From contig JACMLN010000108.1 in the NCBI GenBank assembly GCA_014379585.1, forward strand, positions 1-64,000: a stretch of DNA of 64,000 nt. The letters are read 5' to 3'. The position numbers and the translations under genes were made by a program. The DNA comes from Gloeobacterales cyanobacterium ES-bin-313 (GTDB lineage Bacteria; Cyanobacteriota; Cyanobacteriia; Gloeobacterales; Gloeobacteraceae). The notes under the pieces are model-generated. The model was not told the DNA's origin, did not search any database, and saw only the letters and a list, made by a program, of their open reading frames with translations. How positions within the stretch are numbered: the first letter of the stretch is position 1; the number at the start of each line of letters is the position of its first letter. Shown here in pieces: positions 17,794-25,952 of the stretch.

Positions 17794-18923
17794 CTGCGAC
17801 CGCGCCAACTTTTCGGAACACTCAAAGTCGAAATCAAAATGCGTAGGGCTGCCAGTGGATCCGCCAGAGGGGACAGCCAAAAGCTCCACTGCACAGCGTC
17901 GTAGGAACTGCGCACTCCGAAGAGTAAGAGCAAACGAATCGTCAACAACATGCCATTGATCCAGGTGAGGGCTGTCGTTTCTGCACCACCTGCTAGTCCC
18001 CCGAAAATCACTGCAATTAAGATCGGAATCGGTAGCCCTTGGGCAAGCGCTAAGAAAACCACGTCAAGCCACTGAAGTCCAGGCGTTGAAGCATCTTTAA
18101 GATCTAAGGAGCGACCCCATTCGTTCCAGGTTTCAAGTGCCGAGTCGTACATGCGTACTTTGATCAACTTCGCTCCATCCTGGAAACCGACCCGTACACC
18201 GCGACTCGCCAGCGAACGCGCCAACGTCACATCGTCACAAAAAGAGCGCTTTGCACAGGTGTATCCGTCCATCTTGACCATCATGGCGCGCTTCAGCAAG
18301 GAACATTGGCCATTGGCCATCACCCGCTCCGGCGCTGGATCGGCCTGGACACCCGTTGGGCCAAACCGATAGATCAACGTGATCAAAAGTGCAGGTTGCA
18401 GCCAACTTTCGGCGATGCCCTTCAACTTAAATTGGGGCGAGAGACTCAAGGCTTCGTAGTTGCCTGAGCGCGCAGCATTCACAATAGCCGCGACAAGACC
18501 TGGTTGGGGCAATGTGTCAGCATCTACCCCAAGGATCCATTCACTTTGGGCATCGGACTGTAAAAATCCAAATTGCAACGCCCAAGGTCTACCGATCCAG
18601 CCTGTAGGCAATGGATCGTCGTAGACTACCCGGAAGCGCGGATCTCGCTTTGCCATCGCTTCGACTTTGGCCACCGTGCCATCTTTTGAACGGCTATCCA
18701 CCACCAAAATTTCAACAACTTCAGGCCCTTGAGCGTGCAGACCTTCAAGACAAGGGCTGATCCGTGCTTCCTCATTGAGGGTAGGTACGATCACGCTCAC
18801 CCGTGTTGGGGTTTCTAATCTTTGAAGAGGCTCCAAAGGCGGACGGCGCGTCCGACCACCAGCCAAACGCGCCATCAATACAAGGAGGGCAATGCCCTGT
18901 AGAGCAACCAGAATCCAGAGCAC
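17778..18923 (-). CDS. cruG: Carotenoid glycosyltransferase CruG
   Basis: This is a 381-residue family 2 glycosyltransferase with an N-terminal membrane span, VSVIVPTLNEEARI at about residues 43-56, the nucleotide-binding acidic motif LGVDADTLPQ near 130, and a later CDDVTLARSL motif. Three to four hydrophobic segments close the protein. CruG glycosylates the 2'-hydroxyl of myxol-type carotenoids in cyanobacteria. It lies 3 bases after cruF, the usual cruF-cruG pairing. The start is a GTG at 18923. The last 16 bases overlap the thioredoxin-like gene tail to tail. Confidence 0.87.
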   Translation of the reverse strand: MLWILVALQGIALLVLMARLAGGRTRRPPLEPLQRLETPTRVSVIVPTLNEEARISPCLEGLHAQGPEVVEILVVDSRSKDGTVAKVEAMAKRDPRFRVVYDDPLPTGWIGRPWALQFGFLQSDAQSEWILGVDADTLPQPGLVAAIVNAARSGNYEALSLSPQFKLKGIAESWLQPALLITLIYRFGPTGVQADPAPERVMANGQCSLLKRAMMVKMDGYTCAKRSFCDDVTLARSLASRGVRVGFQDGAKLIKVRMYDSALETWNEWGRSLDLKDASTPGLQWLDVVFLALAQGLPIPILIAVIFGGLAGGAETTALTWINGMLLTIRLLLLFGVRSSYDAVQWSFWLSPLADPLAALRILISTLSVPKSWRGRSYADF

Positions 18924-18926
18924 TGA

Positions 18927-19799
18927 TTAGTCAGTGACCTGGGACAACTGTGGATCTGTGCCTGTGGAATTTCCACCCCACCAGATCAAAACCACAGGCA
19001 AGAAGCCTAAAATCACACCGAGAACAACAGGAATGTACAAGCCAGCACCGATGCTCATTACCGAGGCAAAGACGATATTGCCAACGTAGATCACCATCGG
19101 AATCGTTAATTGGGAACGGCTTGGTACTGCCGGAGTCGCCTTCCACAGCCAGCGCGCTACAGACATAAATAAGATGCCAGTCCCAAACCAGCCAGCGAAG
19201 TTCTGAAGGGGCATTCCGAAGAATGGGCCAGTTTCTCCCCAGACCCAGAATTTTGGATCCGCCACGGCCATCGCGGGATCAAGTACCAAATCCCAGGCGG
19301 TTAATAACCAAGCACCGAGCAACAATGGCCCCACAGTTGCTAGTACCCCACGGGCTTCTGAAAAAGCAGCCCGGGCAAGCAAGTAGCAAACAAGACCCAT
19401 GTAGAACCAAGACATCGGAATGACGACTGGCACTTTGTCCGCAACTTTCCAACCGAGAAGTTCTGTGTAGGAGTAGACACCGAAAGGGAACCCTGTGCTT
19501 GTTCCCAACAATTCGCTACACAAAGAAAGCACAAAAGCTGGAACCAAAAACTGGGCAAGGCGCTTTGCACCTAATGTTTGCACCCCGTAGATTGCCACAG
19601 CTATAGCACCGAGAACGATGTACAGTGCGCCGCCCTTGGACATGCCAAATTCATAGATTGTCATCGCCTGAGGCGATTGGGCTAAAGTCTCAAGAAAGCC
19701 CGGCACACGGGGAAAGACTACGAGGCCGAATAGGCCAAAGGCCATGGACAGTAGGTGGGCACCCGTGAAAATATTTCTGGTGAGCGTCAGTGATTTCAT
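18927..19799 (-). CDS. cruF: Carotenoid 1',2'-hydratase CruF
   Basis: The product is a 290-residue polytopic membrane protein with about seven to eight spans. CruF/CrtF-like hydratase landmarks are SELLGTSTGFPFGVYSYTELLG at about residues 95-115, VPVVIPMSWFYMG and TAWDLVLDPAMA. CruF adds water across the end of gamma-carotene-type carotenoids, making the 1'-hydroxyl needed before CruG acts. I use the ATG at 19799; a TTG just upstream is also in frame. The two genes together indicate synthesis of a glycosylated monocyclic carotenoid. Confidence 0.88.
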   Translation of the reverse strand: MKSLTLTRNIFTGAHLLSMAFGLFGLVVFPRVPGFLETLAQSPQAMTIYEFGMSKGGALYIVLGAIAVAIYGVQTLGAKRLAQFLVPAFVLSLCSELLGTSTGFPFGVYSYTELLGWKVADKVPVVIPMSWFYMGLVCYLLARAAFSEARGVLATVGPLLLGAWLLTAWDLVLDPAMAVADPKFWVWGETGPFFGMPLQNFAGWFGTGILFMSVARWLWKATPAVPSRSQLTIPMVIYVGNIVFASVMSIGAGLYIPVVLGVILGFLPVVLIWWGGNSTGTDPQLSQVTD

Positions 19800-19920
19800 C
19801 AAGTAACTCGCTTTGAAGACTGGGGCCAGCTACCGCCAGACTGTAAATAAAACTTCACAGTTTGTAGTATAAAGCATGTCAGCCCCGCTAACAAAGGCGT
19901 GTCTTACTGTTTTGCATACC

Positions 19921-19954
19921 AAGCACCCCATCCAATCAACTCAGAGGGGTGCTT
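19921..19954 (-). terminator. Putative recA terminator hairpin
   Basis: AAGCACCCC (19921-19929) is the exact reverse complement of GGGGTGCTT (19946-19954), with a 16-base loop. It lies 10 bases beyond the recA stop. It lacks a long T-run, so its strength is uncertain. Confidence 0.5.
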
Positions 19955-19964
19955 AGAGAGCGAT

Positions 19965-21059
19965 CTAGGCTTCTTCTTCTTCGAGGATGTCATCCTCTTC
20001 TGCGGATGATTCGGTGGCCGCAACAGCGACACCAGCAGCGATCTTCTCGCGGACTTTCACTTCGACATCCTTAGCCATGGCTAGGTTTTCTTCTAGAACC
20101 GTGATCACGTTTTCACGGCCTTGACCGAGGCGCTCAGTGCCGTAGGAGTACCACGCACCTTTGCGTTCAACGATTTCCATCTCGACAGCAAGATCGAGAA
20201 TGCAGCCTAAGGAGGAGATCCCTTTGCCGAAGATGATGTCGAACTCTGCCTTGCGGAAAGGTGGAGCCACTTTGTTTTTGACCACTTTGACCCGCACCCG
20301 GTTGCCGTACTCTTCTTGGCCTTTTTTGAGGGTTTCGGCCTTACGAATATCGAGGCGAATTGAAGCGTAGAACTTCAGGGCGTTGCCACCTGTGGTCGTC
20401 TCTGGGTTGCCGTACATCACGCCAATTTTGGAGCGCAACTGGTTCAAGAAGACCACCATGCAGCCCGTCTTACCGATGTTGCCTGTAATTTTGCGAAGAG
20501 CCTGAGACATCAGTCGTGCCTGCAAGCCAACGTGGGCATCCCCCATTTCCCCTTCGATCTCAGCGCGGGGTACAAGCGCTGCCACAGAGTCGATGACGAT
20601 GATGTCGATGGCGTTAGAACGCACAAGTTGATCGACAATTTCCATCGCCATTTCTCCAGTATCTGGCTGAGAAATGTAGAGGTCGTCAACATTGACACCC
20701 AATGCTTTTGCGTAGATCGGATCGAGGGCGTGTTCAGCATCGACAAAGGCTGCGGTTCCGCCGATCTTCTGGACTTCGGCAATGGCATGGAGGGCAAGGG
20801 TCGTCTTACCAGAAGACTCAGGGCCGTAGATCTCGATCACCCGTCCTTTGGGCAGTCCACCACCGAGGGCAAGATCCAGGGTAATTGCGCCTGTGGGAAC
20901 TGTCTCCACCCGGCTACGGGTGCTTTCGCCCAGACGCATAATTGCACTCTCCCCAAAATTGCGCTTAATCTGAGTCAGAACGAGTTTGAGCGCTTTTTGT
21001 TTTTGAGATTCATCAGCGTGGGCAGCGGCGGCTGCTTTCTTCGTTTCATCGCGGGCCAT
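19965..21059 (-). CDS. recA: Recombinase RecA
   Basis: This is a 364-residue RecA with Walker [10 protein letters not shown] (near residue 80), [33 protein letters not shown] (Walker B), the L1/L2 DNA-binding regions ([14 protein letters not shown] and [28 protein letters not shown]) and an acidic C-terminus. It forms filaments on single-stranded DNA for recombination and triggers LexA cleavage. The start is set at 21059 because AGGAGT lies 5 bases upstream; an in-frame ATG at 21131 would add 24 Ser-rich residues. The divergent leuC promoter region holds candidate regulatory sites. Confidence 0.97.
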   Translation of the reverse strand: MARDETKKAAAAAHADESQKQKALKLVLTQIKRNFGESAIMRLGESTRSRVETVPTGAITLDLALGGGLPKGRVIEIYGPESSGKTTLALHAIAEVQKIGGTAAFVDAEHALDPIYAKALGVNVDDLYISQPDTGEMAMEIVDQLVRSNAIDIIVIDSVAALVPRAEIEGEMGDAHVGLQARLMSQALRKITGNIGKTGCMVVFLNQLRSKIGVMYGNPETTTGGNALKFYASIRLDIRKAETLKKGQEEYGNRVRVKVVKNKVAPPFRKAEFDIIFGKGISSLGCILDLAVEMEIVERKGAWYSYGTERLGQGRENVITVLEENLAMAKDVEVKVREKIAAGVAVAATESSAEEDDILEEEEA

Positions 21060-21147
21060 CGTGGACTCCTGGTTAAAATCGATCAGTTCCCGCGTCGCGG
21101 AACGACTGCCGTTGCTACTGCTTTTGGTCATTTTTTGCTCCCAAATT

Positions 21148-21163
21148 CTAGCATCGATGCTAG
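21148..21163. promoter_or_regulatory. Perfect 16-bp palindrome at the recA promoter
   Basis: CTAGCATCGATGCTAG is its own reverse complement. On the minus strand its end forms TGCTAGAAT, an extended -10-like element (+ strand 21145-21153), about 85 bases upstream of the recA start. A second copy of ATGCTAGA on the minus strand is at 21212-21219. It could be a regulator site or simply tandem promoter elements. Confidence 0.45.
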
Positions 21164-21193
21164 GACGGTCCCGAGCAGAGACAGCGCCCTAAA

Positions 21194-21206
21194 AGGACAT
21201 TTGTTC
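21194..21206. promoter_or_regulatory. Candidate LexA (SOS) box upstream of recA
   Basis: AGGACATTTGTTC has spaced half-sites G-AC and GTTC. It resembles the published cyanobacterial LexA site RGTACNNNDGTWCB, with the third base (G for T) and the final base deviating, and also the Gram-positive GAACNNNNGTTC form. It lies 135 bases upstream of the recA start. Confidence 0.4.
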
Positions 21207-21327
21207 ACAAGTCTAGCATGGATTCTGTGCGGTGGCGCGCGGTGCTTCACGTTTCTTTTTATCGCTTCGACCGTGCTCTCCTGCGGAGGCGTAGAATAGC
21301 AAAGCGAGAACGCAGGAGAATCGTCCA

Positions 21328-22734
21328 TTGAGTGAACGTACCTTATTTGACAAAGTTTGGGATCTGCACACTGTCGGCATCTTGCCCGGTGGTCAGACAC
21401 AACTTTTTATCGGCCTTCATCTGATCCACGAAGTCACGAGTCCCCAGGCATTTGCAATGCTGCGGGAGCGCAACCTTAAAGTGCTGTTCCCAGAACGCAC
21501 CGTTGCCACCGTCGATCACATCGTGCCCACCGAGATTCAAGCACGACCCTTCGTCGATGAACTTGCCGAACAGATGATTCAGGCCCTCGAAGATAATTGC
21601 AAAGAGCAGGGCATTCGCTTCTATAACATCGGCTGCGGCAATCAGGGCATCGTCCACGTCATTGCCCCTGAGCAAGGTTTCACCCAGCCCGGAATGACGA
21701 TTGCCTGTGGCGATAGCCATACTTCTACCCACGGCGCTTTCGGTGCGATTGCCTTCGGCATCGGCACCACCCAGGTACGGGATGTCCTCGCTAGCCAAAC
21801 CCTCTGTCTAAGCAAACTCAAAGTACGCCGCATCGAAGTGAACGGTGCCCTCAAGCCCGGTGTGTTTGCTAAGGACGTAATCCTGCACATCATTCGAACC
21901 CTCGGCGTGAAGGCGGGCGTTGGTTTCGCCTACGAATTTGCCGGAACGACCTTTGAAGCGATGATCATGGAAGAGCGGATGACGATCTGCAATATGGCCA
22001 TTGAAGGGGGAGCGCGCTGCGGTTACATCAACCCTGATCAAGTCACTTTCGACTACCTCAAAGGCCGCGATTTTGCACCGACGTCTGAGCAATGGGATGC
22101 CGCCGTCGCCTGGTGGAAGACGATTGCCAGCGACTCGGATGCTGTGTACGACGACACGGTTGTCTTTGATGCCGCCCAGATCGCACCAACGGTGACGTGG
22201 GGAATCACCCCTGGTCAAGGGATCGCGGTGGATGAATCGGTGCCGACCGTCGAGACCATGAGCATCGACGAGCGTCCGATTGCCGAAGAAGCCTACCTAT
22301 ATATGGATCTCAAGCCTGGGCAACCGTTGATCGGAACCAAAGTGGATGTCTGTTTCATCGGCAGCTGCACCAACGGTCGCCTTAGCGACCTGCGCGAAGC
22401 GGCGAAATTTGCGGAAGGCCGCCACGTTGCCCCCGGTGTCAAAGCCTTCGTTGTACCTGGATCTGAGCGGGTCAAATTGGCCGCTGAAGCGGAAGGACTC
22501 CACGAAATCTTCTTAGCCGCCGGATTTGAGTGGCGCGAAGCGGGCTGTTCGATGTGTCTGGCCATGAACCCCGACAAGCTTGTCGGTCGCCAACTCAGTG
22601 CCTCCTCTTCAAACCGCAACTTCAAAGGTCGCCAAGGTTCTTCATCGGGACGCACGCTCTTGATGAGCCCAGCCATGGTGGTCGCTGCTGCGGTGAAAGG
22701 TGAAGTCGCCGACGTACGGGAGTTTTTAGTATGA
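21328..22734 (+). CDS. leuC: 3-isopropylmalate dehydratase large subunit LeuC
   Basis: The 468-residue product is full length for LeuC. It has aconitase-family landmarks: [27 protein letters not shown]-like [17 protein letters not shown], and the [4Fe-4S] cysteines in [10 protein letters not shown] (near residue 345) and [11 protein letters not shown] (near 410). With LeuD it isomerises 2- to 3-isopropylmalate in leucine synthesis. The start is TTG at 21328 with GGAGA 9 bases before it. Its stop overlaps leuD as ATGA. Confidence 0.96.
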   Translation: MSERTLFDKVWDLHTVGILPGGQTQLFIGLHLIHEVTSPQAFAMLRERNLKVLFPERTVATVDHIVPTEIQARPFVDELAEQMIQALEDNCKEQGIRFYNIGCGNQGIVHVIAPEQGFTQPGMTIACGDSHTSTHGAFGAIAFGIGTTQVRDVLASQTLCLSKLKVRRIEVNGALKPGVFAKDVILHIIRTLGVKAGVGFAYEFAGTTFEAMIMEERMTICNMAIEGGARCGYINPDQVTFDYLKGRDFAPTSEQWDAAVAWWKTIASDSDAVYDDTVVFDAAQIAPTVTWGITPGQGIAVDESVPTVETMSIDERPIAEEAYLYMDLKPGQPLIGTKVDVCFIGSCTNGRLSDLREAAKFAEGRHVAPGVKAFVVPGSERVKLAAEAEGLHEIFLAAGFEWREAGCSMCLAMNPDKLVGRQLSASSSNRNFKGRQGSSSGRTLLMSPAMVVAAAVKGEVADVREFLV

Positions 22735-23312
22735 GCAGCATCACTAACATTGCCGGACAGGGCATTCCTTTGATCGGCAACGACATCGACACAGACCGGA
22801 TCATTCCTGCCCGCTTCCTGCGCTGCATTACTTTTGATGGCCTCGGCGAGTACGTCTTTGCCGACGACCGCAATGGCAGCCATTCCTTCGACAATCCAGC
22901 CTTTGCAGGAGCAAATATTCTCGTCGTCAACCGCAATTTTGGCTGCGGTTCCAGTCGAGAGCACGCACCCCAAGCAATTGCCCGCTGGGGCATCAAAGCG
23001 ATCATCGGTGAGAGCTTCGCGGAAATTTTCATCGGCAACTGTGCAGCGATTGGTTTGCCCTGTCTCACTGCCAATACCGAGGCCGTCGAAGCGCTACAAA
23101 ATCGACTTCTACGCAATCCCGCAACGCAGATTTCCGTAGACATCGAATCCCTCGATATCCACTACGACGACATAGTGGTGCACGGCAACTTAGATCATGG
23201 CCCGCGCCAAACCTTTCTTACTGGCACCTGGGATGCCTGCGGCCAACTCCTTGCCCAAAAATCAGCGATTCAAGCAACAGCTGCCAAGCTTCCTTATTTG
23301 CAGTTTGGATGA
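22731..23312 (+). CDS. leuD: 3-isopropylmalate dehydratase small subunit LeuD
   Basis: This 193-residue swivelling-domain subunit starts with [16 protein letters not shown] (substrate-contact segment, residues about 16-31) and contains [15 protein letters not shown] near residue 75. It completes the LeuC active site. Translation is coupled to leuC through an ATGA overlap, so the two subunits should be made in equal amounts. A short hairpin follows 18 bases after the stop. Confidence 0.96.
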   Translation: MSSITNIAGQGIPLIGNDIDTDRIIPARFLRCITFDGLGEYVFADDRNGSHSFDNPAFAGANILVVNRNFGCGSSREHAPQAIARWGIKAIIGESFAEIFIGNCAAIGLPCLTANTEAVEALQNRLLRNPATQISVDIESLDIHYDDIVVHGNLDHGPRQTFLTGTWDACGQLLAQKSAIQATAAKLPYLQFG

Positions 23313-23329
23313 ACTGTAGGTCTGGAGGT

Positions 23330-23355
23330 GTGTCATCAGTGCTGACACTTTTGTT
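23330..23355 (+). terminator. Possible leuCD terminator
   Basis: GTGTCA (23330-23335) pairs with TGACAC (23343-23348) around a 7-base loop and is followed by TTTTGTT. The stem is short, so termination may be partial. The rest of the gap to 23457 shows no feature I can name. Confidence 0.45.
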
Positions 23356-23457
23356 AAGGTGATCATGCTGTGGTGATCTTAGTGATTGGTAGTTGACTCG
23401 TATTGATCTTGCAGCAGCAGTTGTCTGGCTGAATTGATGACACGCCGTAGTAACTCT

Positions 23458-24048
23458 CTAACTTTGGCTGTAGGAGTTTCGCACTAAAGCTACGCCTGTT
23501 CCCGGCCGATTGAAGTGTTTGCGCCAAGAATAAGACTGTTGCAGAACGATCCAGAGCAGTCCAAAAACGGCGAATCCAGCAATCACAGGAGTAGCAAGGG
23601 CGAGGAGAACTAAGATCCCACACAATCCCTCTTGGAGAAGTTGGACTGGGGCTTCCGCACGACCGCGCCGAAAGAAGTAGCCCATGTAGACAGCCTGCAA
23701 GGTCGCAGCCAGGGCGGCACCAGCAAAGCCAACCAGAATTTGAGGAACCATGCCTATCTCGCCGCTAAAGGCACTGGCAATCATTGCCCCAGTGACAGGA
23801 GCGATAAAAAATTGGAGCGCTTGGACAAGGCGCTGTCCAAGGGCAGTTTTGGTCGCAACAAGTTCAAAAACACACCAGACACCCAGCACCGTAATGCCTA
23901 AGGGAGTGGTGATCAGTTGGGTCAAGGCATTATTCTCTGAATAACCAGCGTTCGCAGCAATGGCCAAGATCATCAGAGCAAGACTGGTGCGCAGACCACC
24001 TGCGGCTGCCAGTCCAAGAGCGGTGAGAACTTCTAGAATGTGAATCAT
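23458..24048 (-). CDS. DUF4126-like integral membrane protein
   Basis: This 196-residue protein has four to five hydrophobic segments. The N-terminal LEVLTALGLAAAGGLRTSLALMILAIA, with its Gly-rich first helix, and a second half with VGFAGAALAATLQAVYMGYFFRRG resemble DUF4126 membrane proteins. The family has no defined role. The last 20 residues are polar and basic. The gene stands alone between convergent leuD and the divergent FAH-family gene. Confidence 0.6.
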   Translation of the reverse strand: MIHILEVLTALGLAAAGGLRTSLALMILAIAANAGYSENNALTQLITTPLGITVLGVWCVFELVATKTALGQRLVQALQFFIAPVTGAMIASAFSGEIGMVPQILVGFAGAALAATLQAVYMGYFFRRGRAEAPVQLLQEGLCGILVLLALATPVIAGFAVFGLLWIVLQQSYSWRKHFNRPGTGVALVRNSYSQS

Positions 24049-24183
24049 TGTCTTTGCAGGGAGAGAGTAAGAGAGATAGAAGAGGCAAACCGCCTCTATC
24101 TACAAAGTACCCACCTGCGGAATATACCTACACCCTTGCAACATCTTTCAGTACCCTCAAGAATCAATGGAATATTCACGGTC

Positions 24184-24954
24184 ATGCGTCACTCAATTGT
24201 TCGCTTTCACGTTCCAAACCAGCCGCCCCGCTACGGCAGAATGCAGGCTGACCAATCTGTCGAAATTCTCGATGCTCCGCCTTGGCTTGGTGGGATGCCA
24301 ACGGGGGAATCCGTCGAGGGTTTCACCTTGCTTGCCCCTTGCCTACCGGGAAAGATTCTCTGTGTCGGCAAAAATTACAAAGATCATGCCGCTGAAATGG
24401 CAGGTTTGAGTGGCGATGGCTCCGTGCCCTCCGAACCACTGCTCTTCTTCAAGCCACCCTCCGCTGTGATTGCTGCAGGCGACACCATTCATTATCCCGA
24501 ACAGTCCCAGCGCGTGGATTATGAAGGCGAACTGGCTTTGGTGATCGGCAAGCAGGCTCGCAAAGTGCGCCGCGAAGCTGCCCAGGACTATATTTTTGGC
24601 TACACCATTGCCAACGATGTCACTGCCCGCGACTTACAAAAGCGGGATGGCCAATGGACTCGCGCCAAGGGTTTCGACACTTTCTGTCCTTTAGGCCCTG
24701 TGATTGTTGAGAGCCTTGCCCTCGATGCCCAACTGATCACCCGACTCAATGGCAAGGTCATGCAGTCCTCCACCGTGGATCAGATGGTCTTCGATCCTGC
24801 CTTTTTGATTGCGTACATCAGTGCTGCTATCACCCTTGAGCCTGGGGATGTGATTCTTACAGGCACACCTAGCGGCATCGGCCCCATGCAAATCGGCGAT
24901 CAGATCAGTGTCGAAATCGCTGGGATCGGCATTTTAGAAAATGTTGTTGGGTAA
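24184..24954 (+). CDS. Fumarylacetoacetate hydrolase (FAH) family protein
   Basis: The product is 256 residues from the ATG at 24184. The catalytic FAH domain starts at KILCVGKNYKDHAAEM (about residue 57). It has SAVIAAGDTIHYP, the metal ligands in VDYEGELALVIGK, YTIANDVTARDLQKRDGQW, KGFDTFCPLGP and a closing LTGTPSGIGPMQIGDQI. Members hydrolyse or decarboxylate 2-hydroxy-diene or acylpyruvate compounds; the exact substrate cannot be read. The frame extends upstream to 24040 but that part overlaps the divergent gene and lacks domain similarity. Confidence 0.88.
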   Translation: MRHSIVRFHVPNQPPRYGRMQADQSVEILDAPPWLGGMPTGESVEGFTLLAPCLPGKILCVGKNYKDHAAEMAGLSGDGSVPSEPLLFFKPPSAVIAAGDTIHYPEQSQRVDYEGELALVIGKQARKVRREAAQDYIFGYTIANDVTARDLQKRDGQWTRAKGFDTFCPLGPVIVESLALDAQLITRLNGKVMQSSTVDQMVFDPAFLIAYISAAITLEPGDVILTGTPSGIGPMQIGDQISVEIAGIGILENVVG

Positions 24955-24976
24955 TGCGGTTTCGCCTAGAGCCGGG

Positions 24977-25414
24977 TTATAGGAAAAAGTCGTTGACAGA
25001 GACAATCACAATACTACTTAAATCCAGCCCCCGGCCTGCCATGGATTTGATCTGCTTGAGCCCGAAGTAGTCAAGTTGACCTGCACTGGCAATTCCACCA
25101 CTGCTGATGTAAGTCTTCATAAAGATATGGGCAAGTTCCTTGGCTTCGCTCAAGATCTGCTCCGGATTACGTTTGCGCACATACTTGAGGCAGATCTCCA
25201 TGGAGATCCGACCAGAGGGTGGCTTGACCATTTTGCGCAGGCAACTATGCTCAAAAGATCGCCAGCTAGTTTTTCCCTCTAGCCCCGTCGCCAGCCAGAG
25301 CGCATCAGGCTCCCGACAAAAAAGTAGATCGATGTGCGAGTGGCCAGGAGGAGCATTCTGAGTCAAATGCACGAGCCAGTCTTCCATCAGGCGAGGATTT
25401 TCGAGGGTGAGCAT
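24977..25414 (-). CDS. Hypothetical protein, 145 residues
   Basis: I do not recognise this protein. It has no signal peptide or membrane span. It mixes alpha and beta predictions, with a charged central helix (YVRKRNPEQILSEAKELAHIF) and a hydrophobic C-terminus SSIVIVSVNDFFL. It is convergent with the FAH-family gene, 22 bases between stops. The start at 25414 has no strong ribosome site; codon 10 (25387, MEDWLV) is a possible alternative. No overlapping frame competes with it. Confidence 0.5.
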   Translation of the reverse strand: MLTLENPRLMEDWLVHLTQNAPPGHSHIDLLFCREPDALWLATGLEGKTSWRSFEHSCLRKMVKPPSGRISMEICLKYVRKRNPEQILSEAKELAHIFMKTYISSGGIASAGQLDYFGLKQIKSMAGRGLDLSSIVIVSVNDFFL

Positions 25415-25547
25415 GGTTCTATCCGCTAGCAGCTAATCCCCTTACGTTATCTTCGCAAGTTCTGCCAAACATAAACAGCCTGTAGATACTGCGTAAAACT
25501 TTGGTGAGTTTCGATCGAGTTGACTCTGTAGCGCAGAAATGCGAATT

Positions 25548-25952
25548 TCAACCCAGTTCGGAACTAAGGTAGGCGCGCCAGCCACCCAAATGCGAAATAT
25601 CGACAGCATCCGCAGTGGCGTAGCTCTCACAGAGAAAACCCTTGGCCGTGCTTCCATCTTCGAGGGTGAGGGTGCCGATGCCGAGGGGAGCAGGGATCAT
25701 GGAGACAAAGCGACCAAAGCTCTCTGGCGGCAATGCCCAAACTTCGACTTCGATGGCGAAGCCTTCCTCAAGAACCCGCACCAAGCCTGGTTTTGGTGGA
25801 ACGGTTCCCGCTAAGGCAAAGAATCGGTAGATCGGTGCTGTTCGGCAGGCTTTGACAAACGTGCCACCCAGATCGGTGAGTTGGGGATTCAGCGGTTCGC
25901 CTCTGAGGTGGGCACCGACAACGGCAATTTCGAAGGTTTCAGTAGAAGTCAC
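25548..25952 (-). CDS. Allophanate hydrolase C-terminal domain protein (separate gene)
   Basis: From a GTG at 25952 the product is 134 residues matching the C-terminal domain of AtzF-type allophanate hydrolases: EIAVVGAHLRGEPLN, TAPIYRFFALAGTVPPKPGLVRV, AIEVEVWALPPESFGRFV, PAPLGIGTL and HLGGWRAYLSS. In AtzF this domain is fused to the amidase and performs the second step, decarboxylation of N-carboxycarbamate. Here the GTG overlaps the amidase stop as GTGA, so either the enzyme is made as two coupled polypeptides or a frameshift broke one gene. The shifted frame continues upstream but without domain similarity. Confidence 0.82.
   Translation of the reverse strand: MTSTETFEIAVVGAHLRGEPLNPQLTDLGGTFVKACRTAPIYRFFALAGTVPPKPGLVRVLEEGFAIEVEVWALPPESFGRFVSMIPAPLGIGTLTLEDGSTAKGFLCESYATADAVDISHLGGWRAYLSSELG

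Noticed and set aside
20532-21299. 255-codon plus-strand frame opposite recA
   Set aside because: Antisense shadow of recA; Cys/His-rich composition follows from the opposite codons.
25442-25657. Small minus-strand frame after the allophanate hydrolase C-terminal gene
   Set aside because: It overlaps the conserved end of that gene in another frame and has no support of its own.
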